From Bacillota bacterium (GTDB taxonomy: Bacteria; Bacillota; Clostridia; Oscillospirales; Acutalibacteraceae): a DNA stretch of 64,000 bases. A program made the position numbers and the translations under genes. The stretch spans positions 186,001 through 250,000 of the forward strand of contig JAEWDK010000024.1 of NCBI GenBank assembly GCA_023390175.1, given 5' to 3'. The notes below the pieces were generated by a model. That model did no database searches, was not told the origin of the DNA, and saw only the letters and a program-made list of their open reading frames with translations. Shown here one piece after another: positions 17,898-27,286 of this stretch (positions are counted from its first letter, which is position 1; each line of letters starts with the position of its first letter).

Positions 17898-19177
17898 ATC
17901 TGATTAAAGAAATAAAAAGTGAACGCATCGGCGATAAGTATTATGAGATTAAGCACTCCTCCGGATTAAAAATATTTATCTATCCAAAAGAAAATAACAA
18001 TTCCACTTATGCTGTGTTTGGCACCAAATACGGTTCAATTGACATGTGCTTTAAAACATCCGAACAAAATGAGCCGAACAAGGTGCCCGCCGGTATCGCC
18101 CACTATTTGGAGCATAAGCTTTTTGAAAGCGAGGACGGCGACGCATTTGAGCGCTACGCAAAAACAGGAGCCTCCGCAAATGCCTACACCTCCTTTGACG
18201 TGACCTGCTATTTGTTCTCCTGTACGGAAAATGTTTATGATTCCCTTGAGATTTTGCTGGACTTTGTACAGTCGCCGTATTTTACGGAGCAGACCGTACA
18301 AAAAGAGCAGGGAATTATCGGGCAGGAAATCAGAATGTATGACGATGACCCCCAGTGGCGCGTCCTGTTTAACCTTTTGGGTGCGTTGTATCAAAACCAC
18401 CCGGTTAAAACAGATATTGCCGGTACCGTGGAAAGTATTGCAAAAATTACACCCGATCTGCTGTATCAATGCTACAACACCTTCTACAACCTCAACAATA
18501 TGGCTTTGAGCATTGCCGGAAATGTTGATGTAAATAAGGTGCTTGAGCTGTGTGATAAAATATTGAAGCCCTCCGCCCCTGTCAGCGTGGACAGAATGTT
18601 TGAAAAAGAACCACAGGAAATCGTAAAAAACGGGATAGAGCAAAAGCTTTCCGTAGCAGCGCCGATTTTTGAATTCGGCTTTAAAGAACTGGCCGGCAAA
18701 GAACGCGTTACTGTGAAGGAATTAGCGGAAACGGAAATTTTGCTTGATCTTTTGGCTTCCGATGCATCACCGCTTTTCCGCCGGCTGCTTGACGCGGGGC
18801 TTATCAATCAATCTTCCTTCTCTTACGAGTATTTTGAAGGCCCGGGCTATGCCTCCGTTATTTTTTCCGGTGAATCAAAGGATCCGGATGCTGTCGCGGA
18901 AGAAATTAAAAAAGAAATTGCAAAAGTACGGAAAGACGGAATTGACAAAGCGGCTTTTGAGCGTTCTCAAAAAGCGGTTTACGGCCGTATTGTTTCTTCA
19001 TTTAACAGCGTGGATTATCTTGCCAATTCAATGGTTGCAGATGCGTTTTCAAACCGGGAACTGTTCAGCTACATTGACTCGGTTGCGTCGGCAGACGTTG
19101 CTTCTGTGCAAAACCGCTTAAAGACCCAGCTTGCGCCGGAATATTCCGCGTTGTCTATTGTAAAACCATTGGATTAA
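17894..19177 (+). CDS. M16 family zinc peptidase (YmfH-like)
   Basis: A 427-residue M16 metallopeptidase. The inverted zinc motif HYLEH lies near residue 70 (GIAHYLEHKLFE) and the downstream Glu ligand in KEQGIIGQEIRMYDDDP about 75 residues later. The second domain is typical of the inactive half. It overlaps the preceding gene by 4 bases and is therefore translationally coupled; the two probably form a heterodimer, as known for mitochondrial processing peptidase-like pairs. The substrate is unknown. Confidence 0.87.
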   Translation: MNLIKEIKSERIGDKYYEIKHSSGLKIFIYPKENNNSTYAVFGTKYGSIDMCFKTSEQNEPNKVPAGIAHYLEHKLFESEDGDAFERYAKTGASANAYTSFDVTCYLFSCTENVYDSLEILLDFVQSPYFTEQTVQKEQGIIGQEIRMYDDDPQWRVLFNLLGALYQNHPVKTDIAGTVESIAKITPDLLYQCYNTFYNLNNMALSIAGNVDVNKVLELCDKILKPSAPVSVDRMFEKEPQEIVKNGIEQKLSVAAPIFEFGFKELAGKERVTVKELAETEILLDLLASDASPLFRRLLDAGLINQSSFSYEYFEGPGYASVIFSGESKDPDAVAEEIKKEIAKVRKDGIDKAAFERSQKAVYGRIVSSFNSVDYLANSMVADAFSNRELFSYIDSVASADVASVQNRLKTQLAPEYSALSIVKPLD

Positions 19178-19270
19178 GAATTTATTTTAACATTATGCCA
19201 CCGATATTTCCCACGCGAAAGTCGGCCGGTCGGTTGAATCTGTTTGACGCGTGGAGAAATGGTGGAGAAT

Positions 19271-20368
19271 ATGTATAATGTTCAATTCCCTGGACTTGGT
19301 ATTCATATCAACATTAATCCCAGAGCTTTTTCGATTGGAAATTTATCGGTTCAGTGGTATGGTGTGATTATCGCGGTCGGCTTCCTTTTGGCCTTTCTGT
19401 ACGTTATGGCAAGCTGCAAAAAATTCAATATGGATGACGACAAGTTGCTGGACGCCGTTATTATCGGCATCATCGGCGGTATTATCGGCGCGCGGGCTTA
19501 CTATGTTCTTTTTTACACCGGCGATCAATACATTAAGAATCCCATCAGCGCGCTGTACATTTGGGAAGGCGGCCTTGGAATCTACGGCGGTATTATCGGC
19601 GGCATACTCTGCGGCGCGTTAGTTGCAAAATTGCGTAAAATTAATGTTGCTTCCGTATTGGACCTTGCTGCCCTTGGCTTTTTAATCGGACAAACCATCG
19701 GCCGCTGGGGCAATTTCGTGAACCAGGAAGCCTTCGGTGTTGAAACAAACCTTCCGTGGGGCATGGTCAGCGAAAACACCGCAAAAATTGCAAACGGCCC
19801 GGTACACCCATGCTTTCTTTATGAATCGCTTTGGTGCCTGTTGGGCTTTATTCTGCTACATATTTTCAGCCGGAAGTTCAGAAGATATGACGGCCAGGTG
19901 TTTCTTGTTTATTTAATTTGGTACGGTACCGGGCGCTTCTTTATTGAAGGTTTAAGAACGGACAGCCTTATTACACCTTTCCTTCCGATTCGCGTGTCGC
20001 AGCTTGTAGCCGCTGTGACTGTTCTGACTGCGGTTATCTTGTTGATCGTGTTCCGCAACAAAACTTCGCTTGTTGGCTGCGGTTCCAGGAAGGTAATGGA
20101 ACTAAACGGTATTGTTGATGAAGTGCCGGAAGAAATGATTGACGACGATACCAGCACAATTTTTGAAAATACAGAAGAAACTGAAGATGCTGGCTCGGAA
20201 GATTCAAATTCAGATGAAACCACTGTCTCTGAGGATTCCGCTGCAGATTCAACAATTGAAGCCACAACCGAAACGGATACGACTGCTGAACCGGAACTGA
20301 GTGAAATCAAGCCTGTTGAGGTGCCGGAGCAAACTGAATCGGATGAAATTTCCGAAGATAAGAAATAA
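19271..20368 (+). CDS. lgt: Prolipoprotein diacylglyceryl transferase with acidic tail
   Basis: Lgt of about 365 residues. Seven membrane helices carry the signature IGRWGNFVNQEAFG and the C-terminal IWYGTGRFFIEGLRTDSL. It transfers diacylglycerol to the lipobox cysteine of prolipoproteins at the membrane. The enzyme proper ends near residue 275; the last 80 or so residues are a low-complexity Glu/Asp/Thr/Ser tail not needed by the family. ATG 19271 (GGTGG 5 bases upstream) is my start; ATG 19259 is possible. It is followed by folD after 17 bases. Confidence 0.92.
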   Translation: MYNVQFPGLGIHININPRAFSIGNLSVQWYGVIIAVGFLLAFLYVMASCKKFNMDDDKLLDAVIIGIIGGIIGARAYYVLFYTGDQYIKNPISALYIWEGGLGIYGGIIGGILCGALVAKLRKINVASVLDLAALGFLIGQTIGRWGNFVNQEAFGVETNLPWGMVSENTAKIANGPVHPCFLYESLWCLLGFILLHIFSRKFRRYDGQVFLVYLIWYGTGRFFIEGLRTDSLITPFLPIRVSQLVAAVTVLTAVILLIVFRNKTSLVGCGSRKVMELNGIVDEVPEEMIDDDTSTIFENTEETEDAGSEDSNSDETTVSEDSAADSTIEATTETDTTAEPELSEIKPVEVPEQTESDEISEDKK

Positions 20369-20385
20369 TACCGGGAGGCAGACGC

Positions 20386-21243
20386 ATGGCGAAGCGAATT
20401 GATGGCAAAGCGGTTGCCGCTGAAGTTCGGGCCAAGGTTGCCCTTGAAGTGGAATCCTTGGCGCATAAGGGCATTGTACCGGGGCTGGCAGTCGTCATCG
20501 TCGGTGACGACCCGGCTTCCAGAACCTACGTGAACAATAAAAAGAAGGCCTGCGCACAGGCAGGCATCTATTCCGAAGAATATGCGCTTCCTGCGAATAC
20601 ATCGCAGGAAGCATTAATGGGTTTGGTACAGAAATTAAACACGAAAAAAGATATTAACGGCATTCTTGTACAGTCTCCTCTTCCAAACGGTTTGGATGAA
20701 GAAGCCGTTGTGGAAGCGATTGATCCGGAAAAAGATGTCGATGCGTTTCATCCTTCCAATGTCGGCAGAATTATGATTGGAAATTTTCATTTTCTGCCCT
20801 GTACCCCTGCCGGAGTAATCGAGCTGCTTCGCTCGGAGAAAATTGAGATAGCAGGTAAAAATTGCGTTGTGGTGGGCCGCAGCAACATCGTGGGCAAACC
20901 AATGGCAATTCTTCTGCTTCACAACAACGGCACGGTTACGATTTGCCACAGCAAAACTCAAAACTTGAAAGAGGTCTGCAGGAGTGCGGACATTCTTGTT
21001 GCCGCGGTAGGCAAACCGAAATTTATAACCGCAGATATGGTGAAACCCGGTGCAGTGGTTATTGATGTCGGCATGGATCGCGATGAAAACGGCAAACTTT
21101 GCGGGGATGTCGATTTTTCCCCTGTTGAAAAAATTGCTTCCTACATAACGCCGGTTCCGGGCGGTGTCGGCCCAATGACAATTGCGATGCTCCTGAAGAA
21201 CACGGTTGCCGCGGCGAAGCGGCAGAATGGGATGATTGAATGA
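20386..21243 (+). CDS. folD: Bifunctional methylenetetrahydrofolate dehydrogenase/cyclohydrolase
   Basis: 285 residues, full length. The substrate-binding YVNNKKKACAQAGI (Y-x3-K active site near residue 50), the ILVQSPLPNGLD motif and the cofactor loop VVGRSNIVGKPMAILLL are all present, as is the C-terminal TPVPGGVGPMT. It interconverts methylene-, methenyl- and formyl-tetrahydrofolate. GGGAGGC lies 7 bases before the ATG. Confidence 0.97.
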   Translation: MAKRIDGKAVAAEVRAKVALEVESLAHKGIVPGLAVVIVGDDPASRTYVNNKKKACAQAGIYSEEYALPANTSQEALMGLVQKLNTKKDINGILVQSPLPNGLDEEAVVEAIDPEKDVDAFHPSNVGRIMIGNFHFLPCTPAGVIELLRSEKIEIAGKNCVVVGRSNIVGKPMAILLLHNNGTVTICHSKTQNLKEVCRSADILVAAVGKPKFITADMVKPGAVVIDVGMDRDENGKLCGDVDFSPVEKIASYITPVPGGVGPMTIAMLLKNTVAAAKRQNGMIE

Positions 21244-21264
21244 CATCCTGTTTTATGATATAAT
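21236..21264 (+). promoter_or_regulatory. Promoter for dxs
   Basis: TTGAAT (21236-21241, overlapping the folD stop) and TATAAT (21259-21264) are 17 bases apart, with TG before the -10. Confidence 0.7.
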
Positions 21265-21297
21265 TTTTGCATCAAACGTATAACTGAGGTTTACAAA

Positions 21298-23154
21298 ATG
21301 GACAACCTTTTAAATAAAATAGATTCTCCCGAGGATTTACGGGAGCTTTCGCTGTCTCAGCTGAATGAATTATGCGGTGAAATACGCGAGAAAATCATTC
21401 AGACTGTTTCCAATAACGGCGGGCATCTATCGTCAAATCTCGGTGTAGTAGAACTTACAGTTGCTTTACATCGGGTTTTTGGTTCCACAGACGATAAAAT
21501 TGTTTGGGATGTGGGGCATCAGTCCTATACCCATAAAATTTTAACCGGAAGACGCGACCGGATTTCCACCATAAGGACACAAGGCGGCCTTTCGGGTTAC
21601 CCAAACCGTTCAGAAAGTGAGTATGACCCCTTTAATGCAGGCCACAGCAGCACCTCTATTTCCGCTGCTCTCGGAATTGCCAACGCAAAAGTGCTGAGCG
21701 GCCAGCCCGGCCATGTTGTCGCCGTTATTGGCGACGGTGCGCTTACCGGCGGGCTTGCTTATGAAGGCTTGAATAATGCCGGGCGTTTTAACAAAAATTT
21801 TGTTGTTATTCTGAATGACAACAAAATGTCGATTTCCCGTAATGTTGGCTCAATTGCCCGCTACCTTGCCCATATCAGAACAAAGCCGGGGTATTTTAGG
21901 GTGAAGGGCAATGTGGAAACGATTTTGGACCACGTTCCCCTTGTCGGAAAACCTGTTCACCGCGTACTTTCCAAGTCAAAAGCGGCACTGAAGCAAGTCC
22001 TTTATGATAATACAATATTTGAGGACATGGGCTTTTATTATTACGGCCCATTTGACGGCCATGATTTAAAAAAGCTGATGGATGTTTTAGAAAATACAAA
22101 AAATATCGAGCATCCCGTTCTGCTGCATGTTCTGACACGCAAAGGCAAGGGATATCCCTTTGCAGAGCAAAATCCGGGTATTTTTCACGGTATTTCCAGT
22201 TTTGATGTTGAAACGGGGAAGTCCGAATCTTCTGGTGAAAATTTTTCCAGTGTATTTGGAAATCATATTTGCACTTTGGCTTCCCATGACGATAAAATTT
22301 GCGCGATCACTGCCGCCATGCAGCTTGGCACCGGGCTTACGGGCTTCGCAAAGCAGTTCCCCACGCGCTTTTTTGACACCGGAATTGCGGAACAGCATGC
22401 GGTTACTTTTGCAGGTGGGCTCGCTGCCGGCGGGATGCTGCCTGTCTGTGCAATCTATTCAACTTTTTTGCAGCGCGGGTACGACCAAATTATTCATGAC
22501 GCCGCAATTCAGCGCGTGAAGGTGGTTCTTGCGATTGACCGTGCAGGAGTAGTTGGGGAAGACGGTGAAACGCATCAGGGCATTTTTGATGTAGCGTTCC
22601 TGAATTCAATTCCGAATATCACAGTTTATTCTCCGGCTTATTATGATGAGCTTTACTTTGATTTTAATCAGGCGCTCTATCACTGTGAAGGCGTTGCTGC
22701 GGTTCGCTATCCCCGGGGAAAGCAAATGTTTAAACCGTTTGATTTCGAAAGCAGCTGTAAAGCGTTTGACACTTACGGGGATGAGAATGCTCAAATTGCA
22801 ATTGTAACTTACGGTCGTTTATTTTCTTTTGCGTGTAAGGCGCTTGCAGAGTTAAAAGAGGCAGGGCTTCAGGTTCGGATTATCAAGCTGAACCGAATAA
22901 AGCCGATTGACACGGATGCGGTAATCAGTTCCGCAAAGGCAGAAAAAGTGTTCTTCTTCGAAGAAGGAATTGAGCAGGGCGGAGTAGGCGAACATTTTAA
23001 TTATTTACTAAGTGAAAACGGCTTCCATGGAAGATTTTATCTGCATGGAATTACTAACTTTGTTCCTCATGCCACAATGCAGCAATCACTGGATGCACTG
23101 GGACTGGATGATAAGGGTATGAAGAATCTGATTATGACGGAGTGCGAAAAGTGA
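21298..23154 (+). CDS. dxs: 1-deoxy-D-xylulose-5-phosphate synthase
   Basis: A 618-residue transketolase-like enzyme. The thiamine-diphosphate motif begins GDGALTGGLAYEGLNNAG (near residue 148), the acceptor domain has DRAGVVGEDGETHQG, and the N-terminal HLSSNLGVVELTVALH is typical. It condenses pyruvate and glyceraldehyde-3-phosphate, the first step of the non-mevalonate isoprenoid pathway. The dxs-tlyA-nadK-argR-recN order is a common clostridial cluster. The tlyA start overlaps its stop. Confidence 0.97.
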   Translation: MDNLLNKIDSPEDLRELSLSQLNELCGEIREKIIQTVSNNGGHLSSNLGVVELTVALHRVFGSTDDKIVWDVGHQSYTHKILTGRRDRISTIRTQGGLSGYPNRSESEYDPFNAGHSSTSISAALGIANAKVLSGQPGHVVAVIGDGALTGGLAYEGLNNAGRFNKNFVVILNDNKMSISRNVGSIARYLAHIRTKPGYFRVKGNVETILDHVPLVGKPVHRVLSKSKAALKQVLYDNTIFEDMGFYYYGPFDGHDLKKLMDVLENTKNIEHPVLLHVLTRKGKGYPFAEQNPGIFHGISSFDVETGKSESSGENFSSVFGNHICTLASHDDKICAITAAMQLGTGLTGFAKQFPTRFFDTGIAEQHAVTFAGGLAAGGMLPVCAIYSTFLQRGYDQIIHDAAIQRVKVVLAIDRAGVVGEDGETHQGIFDVAFLNSIPNITVYSPAYYDELYFDFNQALYHCEGVAAVRYPRGKQMFKPFDFESSCKAFDTYGDENAQIAIVTYGRLFSFACKALAELKEAGLQVRIIKLNRIKPIDTDAVISSAKAEKVFFFEEGIEQGGVGEHFNYLLSENGFHGRFYLHGITNFVPHATMQQSLDALGLDDKGMKNLIMTECEK

Positions 23155-23963
23155 TAGAAAAGAAGAGACTTGACTGCCTTATCTTTGAACGCGGACTTGC
23201 CGAGAGCAGAGAAAAGGCCAAGGTTATTGTCATGATGGGAAATGTATATGTCGATAACCAAAAGTCGGATAAACCGGGTACGATGCTGCCGGAAAATGCC
23301 AACATAGAAGTCAGAGGAGAAGCTCTGCGCTATGTAAGCCGCGGGGGCTTAAAGCTTGAAAAAGCGATGGCTGCGTTTCCGATTCAGCTGAAAGATAAAA
23401 TTACAATGGATATCGGTGCCTCAACCGGGGGCTTTACCGATTGCATGCTGCAAAACGGTGCAAAAAAAGTATATTCCGTCGATGTCGGTTACGGGCAGCT
23501 TGCCTGGAAGCTGAGAACGGATGCCAGAGTGGTAAATTTGGAGCGCACGAATGTGCGTTACCTTACACCGGAGCAGGTTCCGGACTTGGTGGATTTTTTC
23601 AGTGTGGATGTATCCTTCATTTCACTCTGCCTTGTTCTTCCCGTTGCGCGCAAATTCATGGCAGACGACGCGCAGGCAGTTTGCCTGATTAAGCCCCAGT
23701 TTGAGGCGGGGCGCGGCAAGGTAGGAAAAAAGGGTGTTGTTCGCGAACAGTCCATCCATATTGAAGTGATTGAGAAAATTGTTGGATTTGTTTTAGAACA
23801 TGGTTTTTCTGTTTTGGGATTAACCTTTTCCCCTGTAAAAGGGCCGGAAGGGAATATTGAGTACCTGGTTCATCTGCAGAAATCTGAAGAACCGGTCAGT
23901 GTGGAATTGGATGTTAAGGCTCTTGTGGAGGAATCCCATAATCAGCTAAATGGCGGTGAATAA
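23151..23963 (+). CDS. tlyA: TlyA-family rRNA 2'-O-methyltransferase / hemolysin-like
   Basis: A protein of about 270 residues. An N-terminal S4 RNA-binding domain (RLDCLIFERGLAESREKAKVIVM) is followed by a Rossmann SAM-methyltransferase domain with DIGASTGGFTDCMLQNGAKKVYSVDVG and IKPQFEAGRGKVGKKGVVR. The family methylates rRNA riboses. GTG 23151 overlaps the dxs stop and has GGAG 8 bases upstream; the frame also opens at GTG 23142. Confidence 0.92.
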   Translation: MIEKKRLDCLIFERGLAESREKAKVIVMMGNVYVDNQKSDKPGTMLPENANIEVRGEALRYVSRGGLKLEKAMAAFPIQLKDKITMDIGASTGGFTDCMLQNGAKKVYSVDVGYGQLAWKLRTDARVVNLERTNVRYLTPEQVPDLVDFFSVDVSFISLCLVLPVARKFMADDAQAVCLIKPQFEAGRGKVGKKGVVREQSIHIEVIEKIVGFVLEHGFSVLGLTFSPVKGPEGNIEYLVHLQKSEEPVSVELDVKALVEESHNQLNGGE

Positions 23964-23964
23964 T

Positions 23965-24822
23965 TTGAAAATTGTTATTATGCCGAATTTGAGTAAAAAG
24001 GACGCTCAATTTCATACTGCAAGGGTAATTGAAAAACTGCACGAGTTCGGTGCAGAAGTGCTTATGAAAGCAATTCTTCAGGGCCCTTTTTCAGACTGCG
24101 GCGTTGTTTTTTATGATGATTTCAGCAAAATGGTTCAGGATTGCGATGCAATTATCGCGGTTGGCGGCGATGGCACTATTATTCATTGCGCAAGGCATGC
24201 TGCTGCGGCTGAAAAGCCAATTCTGGGGATTAATGTAGGACGGCTCGGGTTTGTTGCCGGGCTTGAAACGGATGAACTGGATACCTTGAAAAAGCTGGTT
24301 GACGGGGACTATACCATTGAAGACCGGATGATGCTTGAGGTTAAGCTTGAAAACGAAGGAAAAACAAAAATATACCGCGCTTTGAACGATGCCGTACTGG
24401 CGAGGGGTGCTTTATCCAGAATTCTGGATTTGAAGGTGAACTTTAACGATACGAATGTTTGTGATTATCGTGCGGATGGACTGATTGTTTCAACACCCAC
24501 AGGTTCCACAGCCTATTCGCTTTCCGCCGGCGGGCCGGTGATTGACCCAAGTATTAACTGTATTTTACTGTCTCCGATTTGCCCGCACTCGTTATTAACG
24601 CGGTCTGTCGTTTTCGGGCCGGACGCCCGGCTCAGCGTTCGGGCTTCTTCAAATTATGACAGTGAGATCTTCCTGACCATTGACGGTGAAACCTCTGTAA
24701 AAATTACAGATCACCAAAACATTGAATTTTACCGCTCCGCTCAAACGGCGCGGATTATTAAATTAAAACAGGATAATTTTTATGAGGTAGTAAACGAAAA
24801 ATTAGCGGAGGGGAGAAACTGA
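23965..24822 (+). CDS. nadK: NAD kinase
   Basis: A protein of about 285 residues. The GGDG motif is in AVGGDGTIIHCAR (near residue 70), followed by GINVGRLGFVAGLE and the conserved DGLIVSTPTGSTAYSLSAGGPV. It phosphorylates NAD to NADP. TTG 23965 has GGCGGTG 6 bases upstream and is preferred; ATG 23950 lies inside the tlyA end and lacks a ribosome site. Confidence 0.95.
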   Translation: MKIVIMPNLSKKDAQFHTARVIEKLHEFGAEVLMKAILQGPFSDCGVVFYDDFSKMVQDCDAIIAVGGDGTIIHCARHAAAAEKPILGINVGRLGFVAGLETDELDTLKKLVDGDYTIEDRMMLEVKLENEGKTKIYRALNDAVLARGALSRILDLKVNFNDTNVCDYRADGLIVSTPTGSTAYSLSAGGPVIDPSINCILLSPICPHSLLTRSVVFGPDARLSVRASSNYDSEIFLTIDGETSVKITDHQNIEFYRSAQTARIIKLKQDNFYEVVNEKLAEGRN

Positions 24823-24824
24823 CT

Positions 24825-25274
24825 TTGAAAACACGACGACACACAAAGATTCTTGAACTGATTAACGAATATACCATTGACACACAAGAGGAATTGCTTC
24901 GCCGCCTGCGTTCGGATGGCTTTGATGTTACCCAAGCAACTGTTTCCCGTGACATTAAGGAGTTAAGGCTGATAAAAACACTTTCAAACGACGGGAAATA
25001 TAAGTATTCTGTCGGAAAGGACAACACTAAGGATTATTCCTCGAAATTCTATTCTCTTCTTGCCGACTCGGCGGTATCCATTAATTATGCCGTTAATCTG
25101 GTTATAATCAAATGCCTTACCGGGATGGCTCAGGCGGTATGTGCTTCCATGGATTCCATGCATTGGGAAGGCGTAGTCGGAACACTTGCCGGGGATGATA
25201 CGATTTTTATCGCCTGTAAAAACGAAACAAATGCGGAGCAGCTTGTTGCTGAACTGAAAAAAATGGTTGGGTGA
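24825..25274 (+). CDS. argR: Arginine repressor ArgR/AhrC
   Basis: 149 residues. The N-terminal winged helix (LLRRLRSDGFDVTQATVSRDIKELRLIK) and C-terminal arginine-binding oligomerisation domain (MDSMHWEGVVGTLAGDDTIFIACK) are complete. It represses arginine biosynthesis and activates catabolism when arginine is bound. The start is TTG with GGAGGGGAG upstream. It is located in the conserved argR-recN position. Confidence 0.96.
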   Translation: MKTRRHTKILELINEYTIDTQEELLRRLRSDGFDVTQATVSRDIKELRLIKTLSNDGKYKYSVGKDNTKDYSSKFYSLLADSAVSINYAVNLVIIKCLTGMAQAVCASMDSMHWEGVVGTLAGDDTIFIACKNETNAEQLVAELKKMVG

Positions 25275-25279
25275 TTGCT

Positions 25280-26962
25280 ATGCTTTCTCAGCTGTATATC
25301 GAGAATATTGCTGTAATCGAAAAGGCCGAAATTGATTTTCATTCCGGTTTAAATGTGCTGACCGGTGAAACCGGCGCGGGCAAATCGATTGTAATTGATT
25401 CAATCAATGCGATTCTCGGGGAACGCACCTCACGTGAACTGGTTCGTACCGGAGCCCGTTCGGCGTTTGTCAGTGCGTCCTTTTTGGAGTTAGGTGCTCA
25501 GGCCTCTGCAAAGCTGGCAGAGCTTGGCTACGCACCGGAAGAAGACGGCACTCTAATCATTCAGCGCGAAATTAATCCGGAGGGCAAGGCGGTTTGCCGA
25601 ATCAACGGCCGTCCGGCCACCGTTTCCGTATTAAAGGAAATCGGTTCCTATCTTATTAATATTCATGGACAGCACGAAAGCTATGACTTGCTTTCTCCCG
25701 ACCTGCATATTAATTATATCGACAGTATGGGCGTGCCAGAAAAATTGCGTTTGCAGTACCGCGCGGCCTTTGAAAAGATGCACCGAATAAAAAATGAGCT
25801 TTCCGCCTACAGCATGGATGAAGCGCAGAAAGCAAGAAAAATTGATTTATTAACCTATCAAATTGATGAACTGGACTCGGCGGATTTACATATCGGTGAG
25901 CAGGACGAGCTGAATAAGCTGCGTACAATGTACCTGAACAGCGAAAAAATTGCCGGTTCACTGAACGCGGCAAAGTCCGCTCTGGATGGGGACGATTCCA
26001 TGGAAGGCGCGCTGGCCGCTGTTTCCGCCGCCGCGGCTGCTCTTAGCGACGCACAACGTTATCTGCCCGAAATTCACAGCCTTGCGGAACGGATGCAGAA
26101 TATTGAATACGATTTGCAGGACTGCAGCAGTGAAATGCGTGACTTTTTCTCTCAGCTTGAATATGACCCGGAGGAGCTTGAAAGAATAGAAGCAAGGCTG
26201 GATATTATCTATCGGCTGGGCTTGAAATACGGGAATACAGTGGAAACCATGCTCGATTTTCTTGCGCAGTCCAAGGAAGAGCTGAAAAACATTCAGCTTT
26301 CGGATGAAAATATTTCAAGGCTGACATCGGAGTATAACAAAGCAAAGGCGGATGCTGAAAAATTTGCCGAGGAAATCTCAATTTGCCGCAGGAAAACAGC
26401 GCAGGTGTTTACGGAAAAGGTAAAGCAGGAGCTTGCGTTTTTGGATATGCCAAACATCGATTTTGAAGCGCAGCAGGAACGCTGCCCGCTAAACCAGCTT
26501 GGCTGCGACAAGCTGCAGTTTTTGATTTCGACCAATGCGGGGGAACCGGCAAAGCCGATTGCAAAAATCGCTTCAGGCGGTGAACTGTCCCGCATTATGC
26601 TGGCGATTAAAACCGTATTGGCGGGGAAAGATGATATTGATACACTTATTTTTGATGAGGTCGATACCGGTATCAGCGGAAGCGCAGCACAGAAGGTGGG
26701 GCTGAAGCTGCGGGAAGTTTCCGGCAACCGTCAGGTTGTCTGCGTAACGCATCTGGCTCAAATTGCCGCACTTGCGGATACACAGTATTTAATTAAAAAA
26801 CACGTTCAGGAAAATAAAACATATACTGATGTAATTCAGCTGGATTTCGACGGAAGAAAGCAGGAACTCGCCCGGATTATGGGCGGCGCGCAGATTACCC
26901 CGCTTATGCTTGAAAATGCCGCTGAAATGCTGAATATGGCTCAAAAGACTTCTAAGTCTTGA
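25280..26962 (+). CDS. recN: DNA repair protein RecN
   Basis: An SMC-like ATPase of about 560 residues. Walker A is in LTGETGAGKSIVIDSINAILG (near residue 30), the ABC signature IASGGELSRIMLAIK (near 435) and Walker B TLIFDEVDTGISG. A coiled-coil region lies between. It acts at double-strand breaks. ATG 25280 is chosen from the conserved N-terminus; the frame opens at GTG 25271, overlapping argR. It ends directly at the -35 of the tyrS promoter. Confidence 0.96.
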   Translation: MLSQLYIENIAVIEKAEIDFHSGLNVLTGETGAGKSIVIDSINAILGERTSRELVRTGARSAFVSASFLELGAQASAKLAELGYAPEEDGTLIIQREINPEGKAVCRINGRPATVSVLKEIGSYLINIHGQHESYDLLSPDLHINYIDSMGVPEKLRLQYRAAFEKMHRIKNELSAYSMDEAQKARKIDLLTYQIDELDSADLHIGEQDELNKLRTMYLNSEKIAGSLNAAKSALDGDDSMEGALAAVSAAAAALSDAQRYLPEIHSLAERMQNIEYDLQDCSSEMRDFFSQLEYDPEELERIEARLDIIYRLGLKYGNTVETMLDFLAQSKEELKNIQLSDENISRLTSEYNKAKADAEKFAEEISICRRKTAQVFTEKVKQELAFLDMPNIDFEAQQERCPLNQLGCDKLQFLISTNAGEPAKPIAKIASGGELSRIMLAIKTVLAGKDDIDTLIFDEVDTGISGSAAQKVGLKLREVSGNRQVVCVTHLAQIAALADTQYLIKKHVQENKTYTDVIQLDFDGRKQELARIMGGAQITPLMLENAAEMLNMAQKTSKS

Positions 26963-26987
26963 CAATGCGGACTGAATTCGCTATAAT
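26959..26987 (+). promoter_or_regulatory. Consensus promoter of the tyrS T-box transcript
   Basis: TTGACA (26959-26964), a 17-base spacer and TATAAT (26982-26987) match the sigma-A consensus exactly. The -35 overlaps the recN stop codon. Confidence 0.93.
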
Positions 26988-26993
26988 GCATTA

Positions 26994-27252
26994 TAATAGC
27001 TTTGATGGAAAAAAGTACGCTGATGAGACCGGCAAAGAGAACCTGCGGTTGGTGCGAGCAGGTAAGGCCATGAGCAGAAATACATTCCGGAGCCGCCAAA
27101 CTGAACGGATTCTATTAGGTTTGGCCGTCGCAGCGCACGTTACAGCGCGTGGGTATGAAGTACCCGTAAGGCCGTATCTGTGAAGCTGCGGCGAACTGAG
27201 GTGGTACCGCGGTGATTCCGCCCTCTGCAACAATGCAGGGGGCGTTTTTTAT
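26994..27252 (+). ncRNA. T-box leader of tyrS
   Basis: The conserved T-box AGGTGGTACCGCGG lies at 27199-27212. It is followed by a terminator hairpin (CCGCCCTCTGCA with TGCAGGGGGCG, then TTTTTT) at 27219-27251. A TAC triplet at 27016-27018, in the expected specifier region ahead of an AGAGA-type box, fits tyrosine. Uncharged tRNA-Tyr should stabilise the antiterminator and switch on tyrS. Confidence 0.93.
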
Positions 27253-27286
27253 TTTATGCCCCCAAAAAAAATTGGAGGAAATAACA

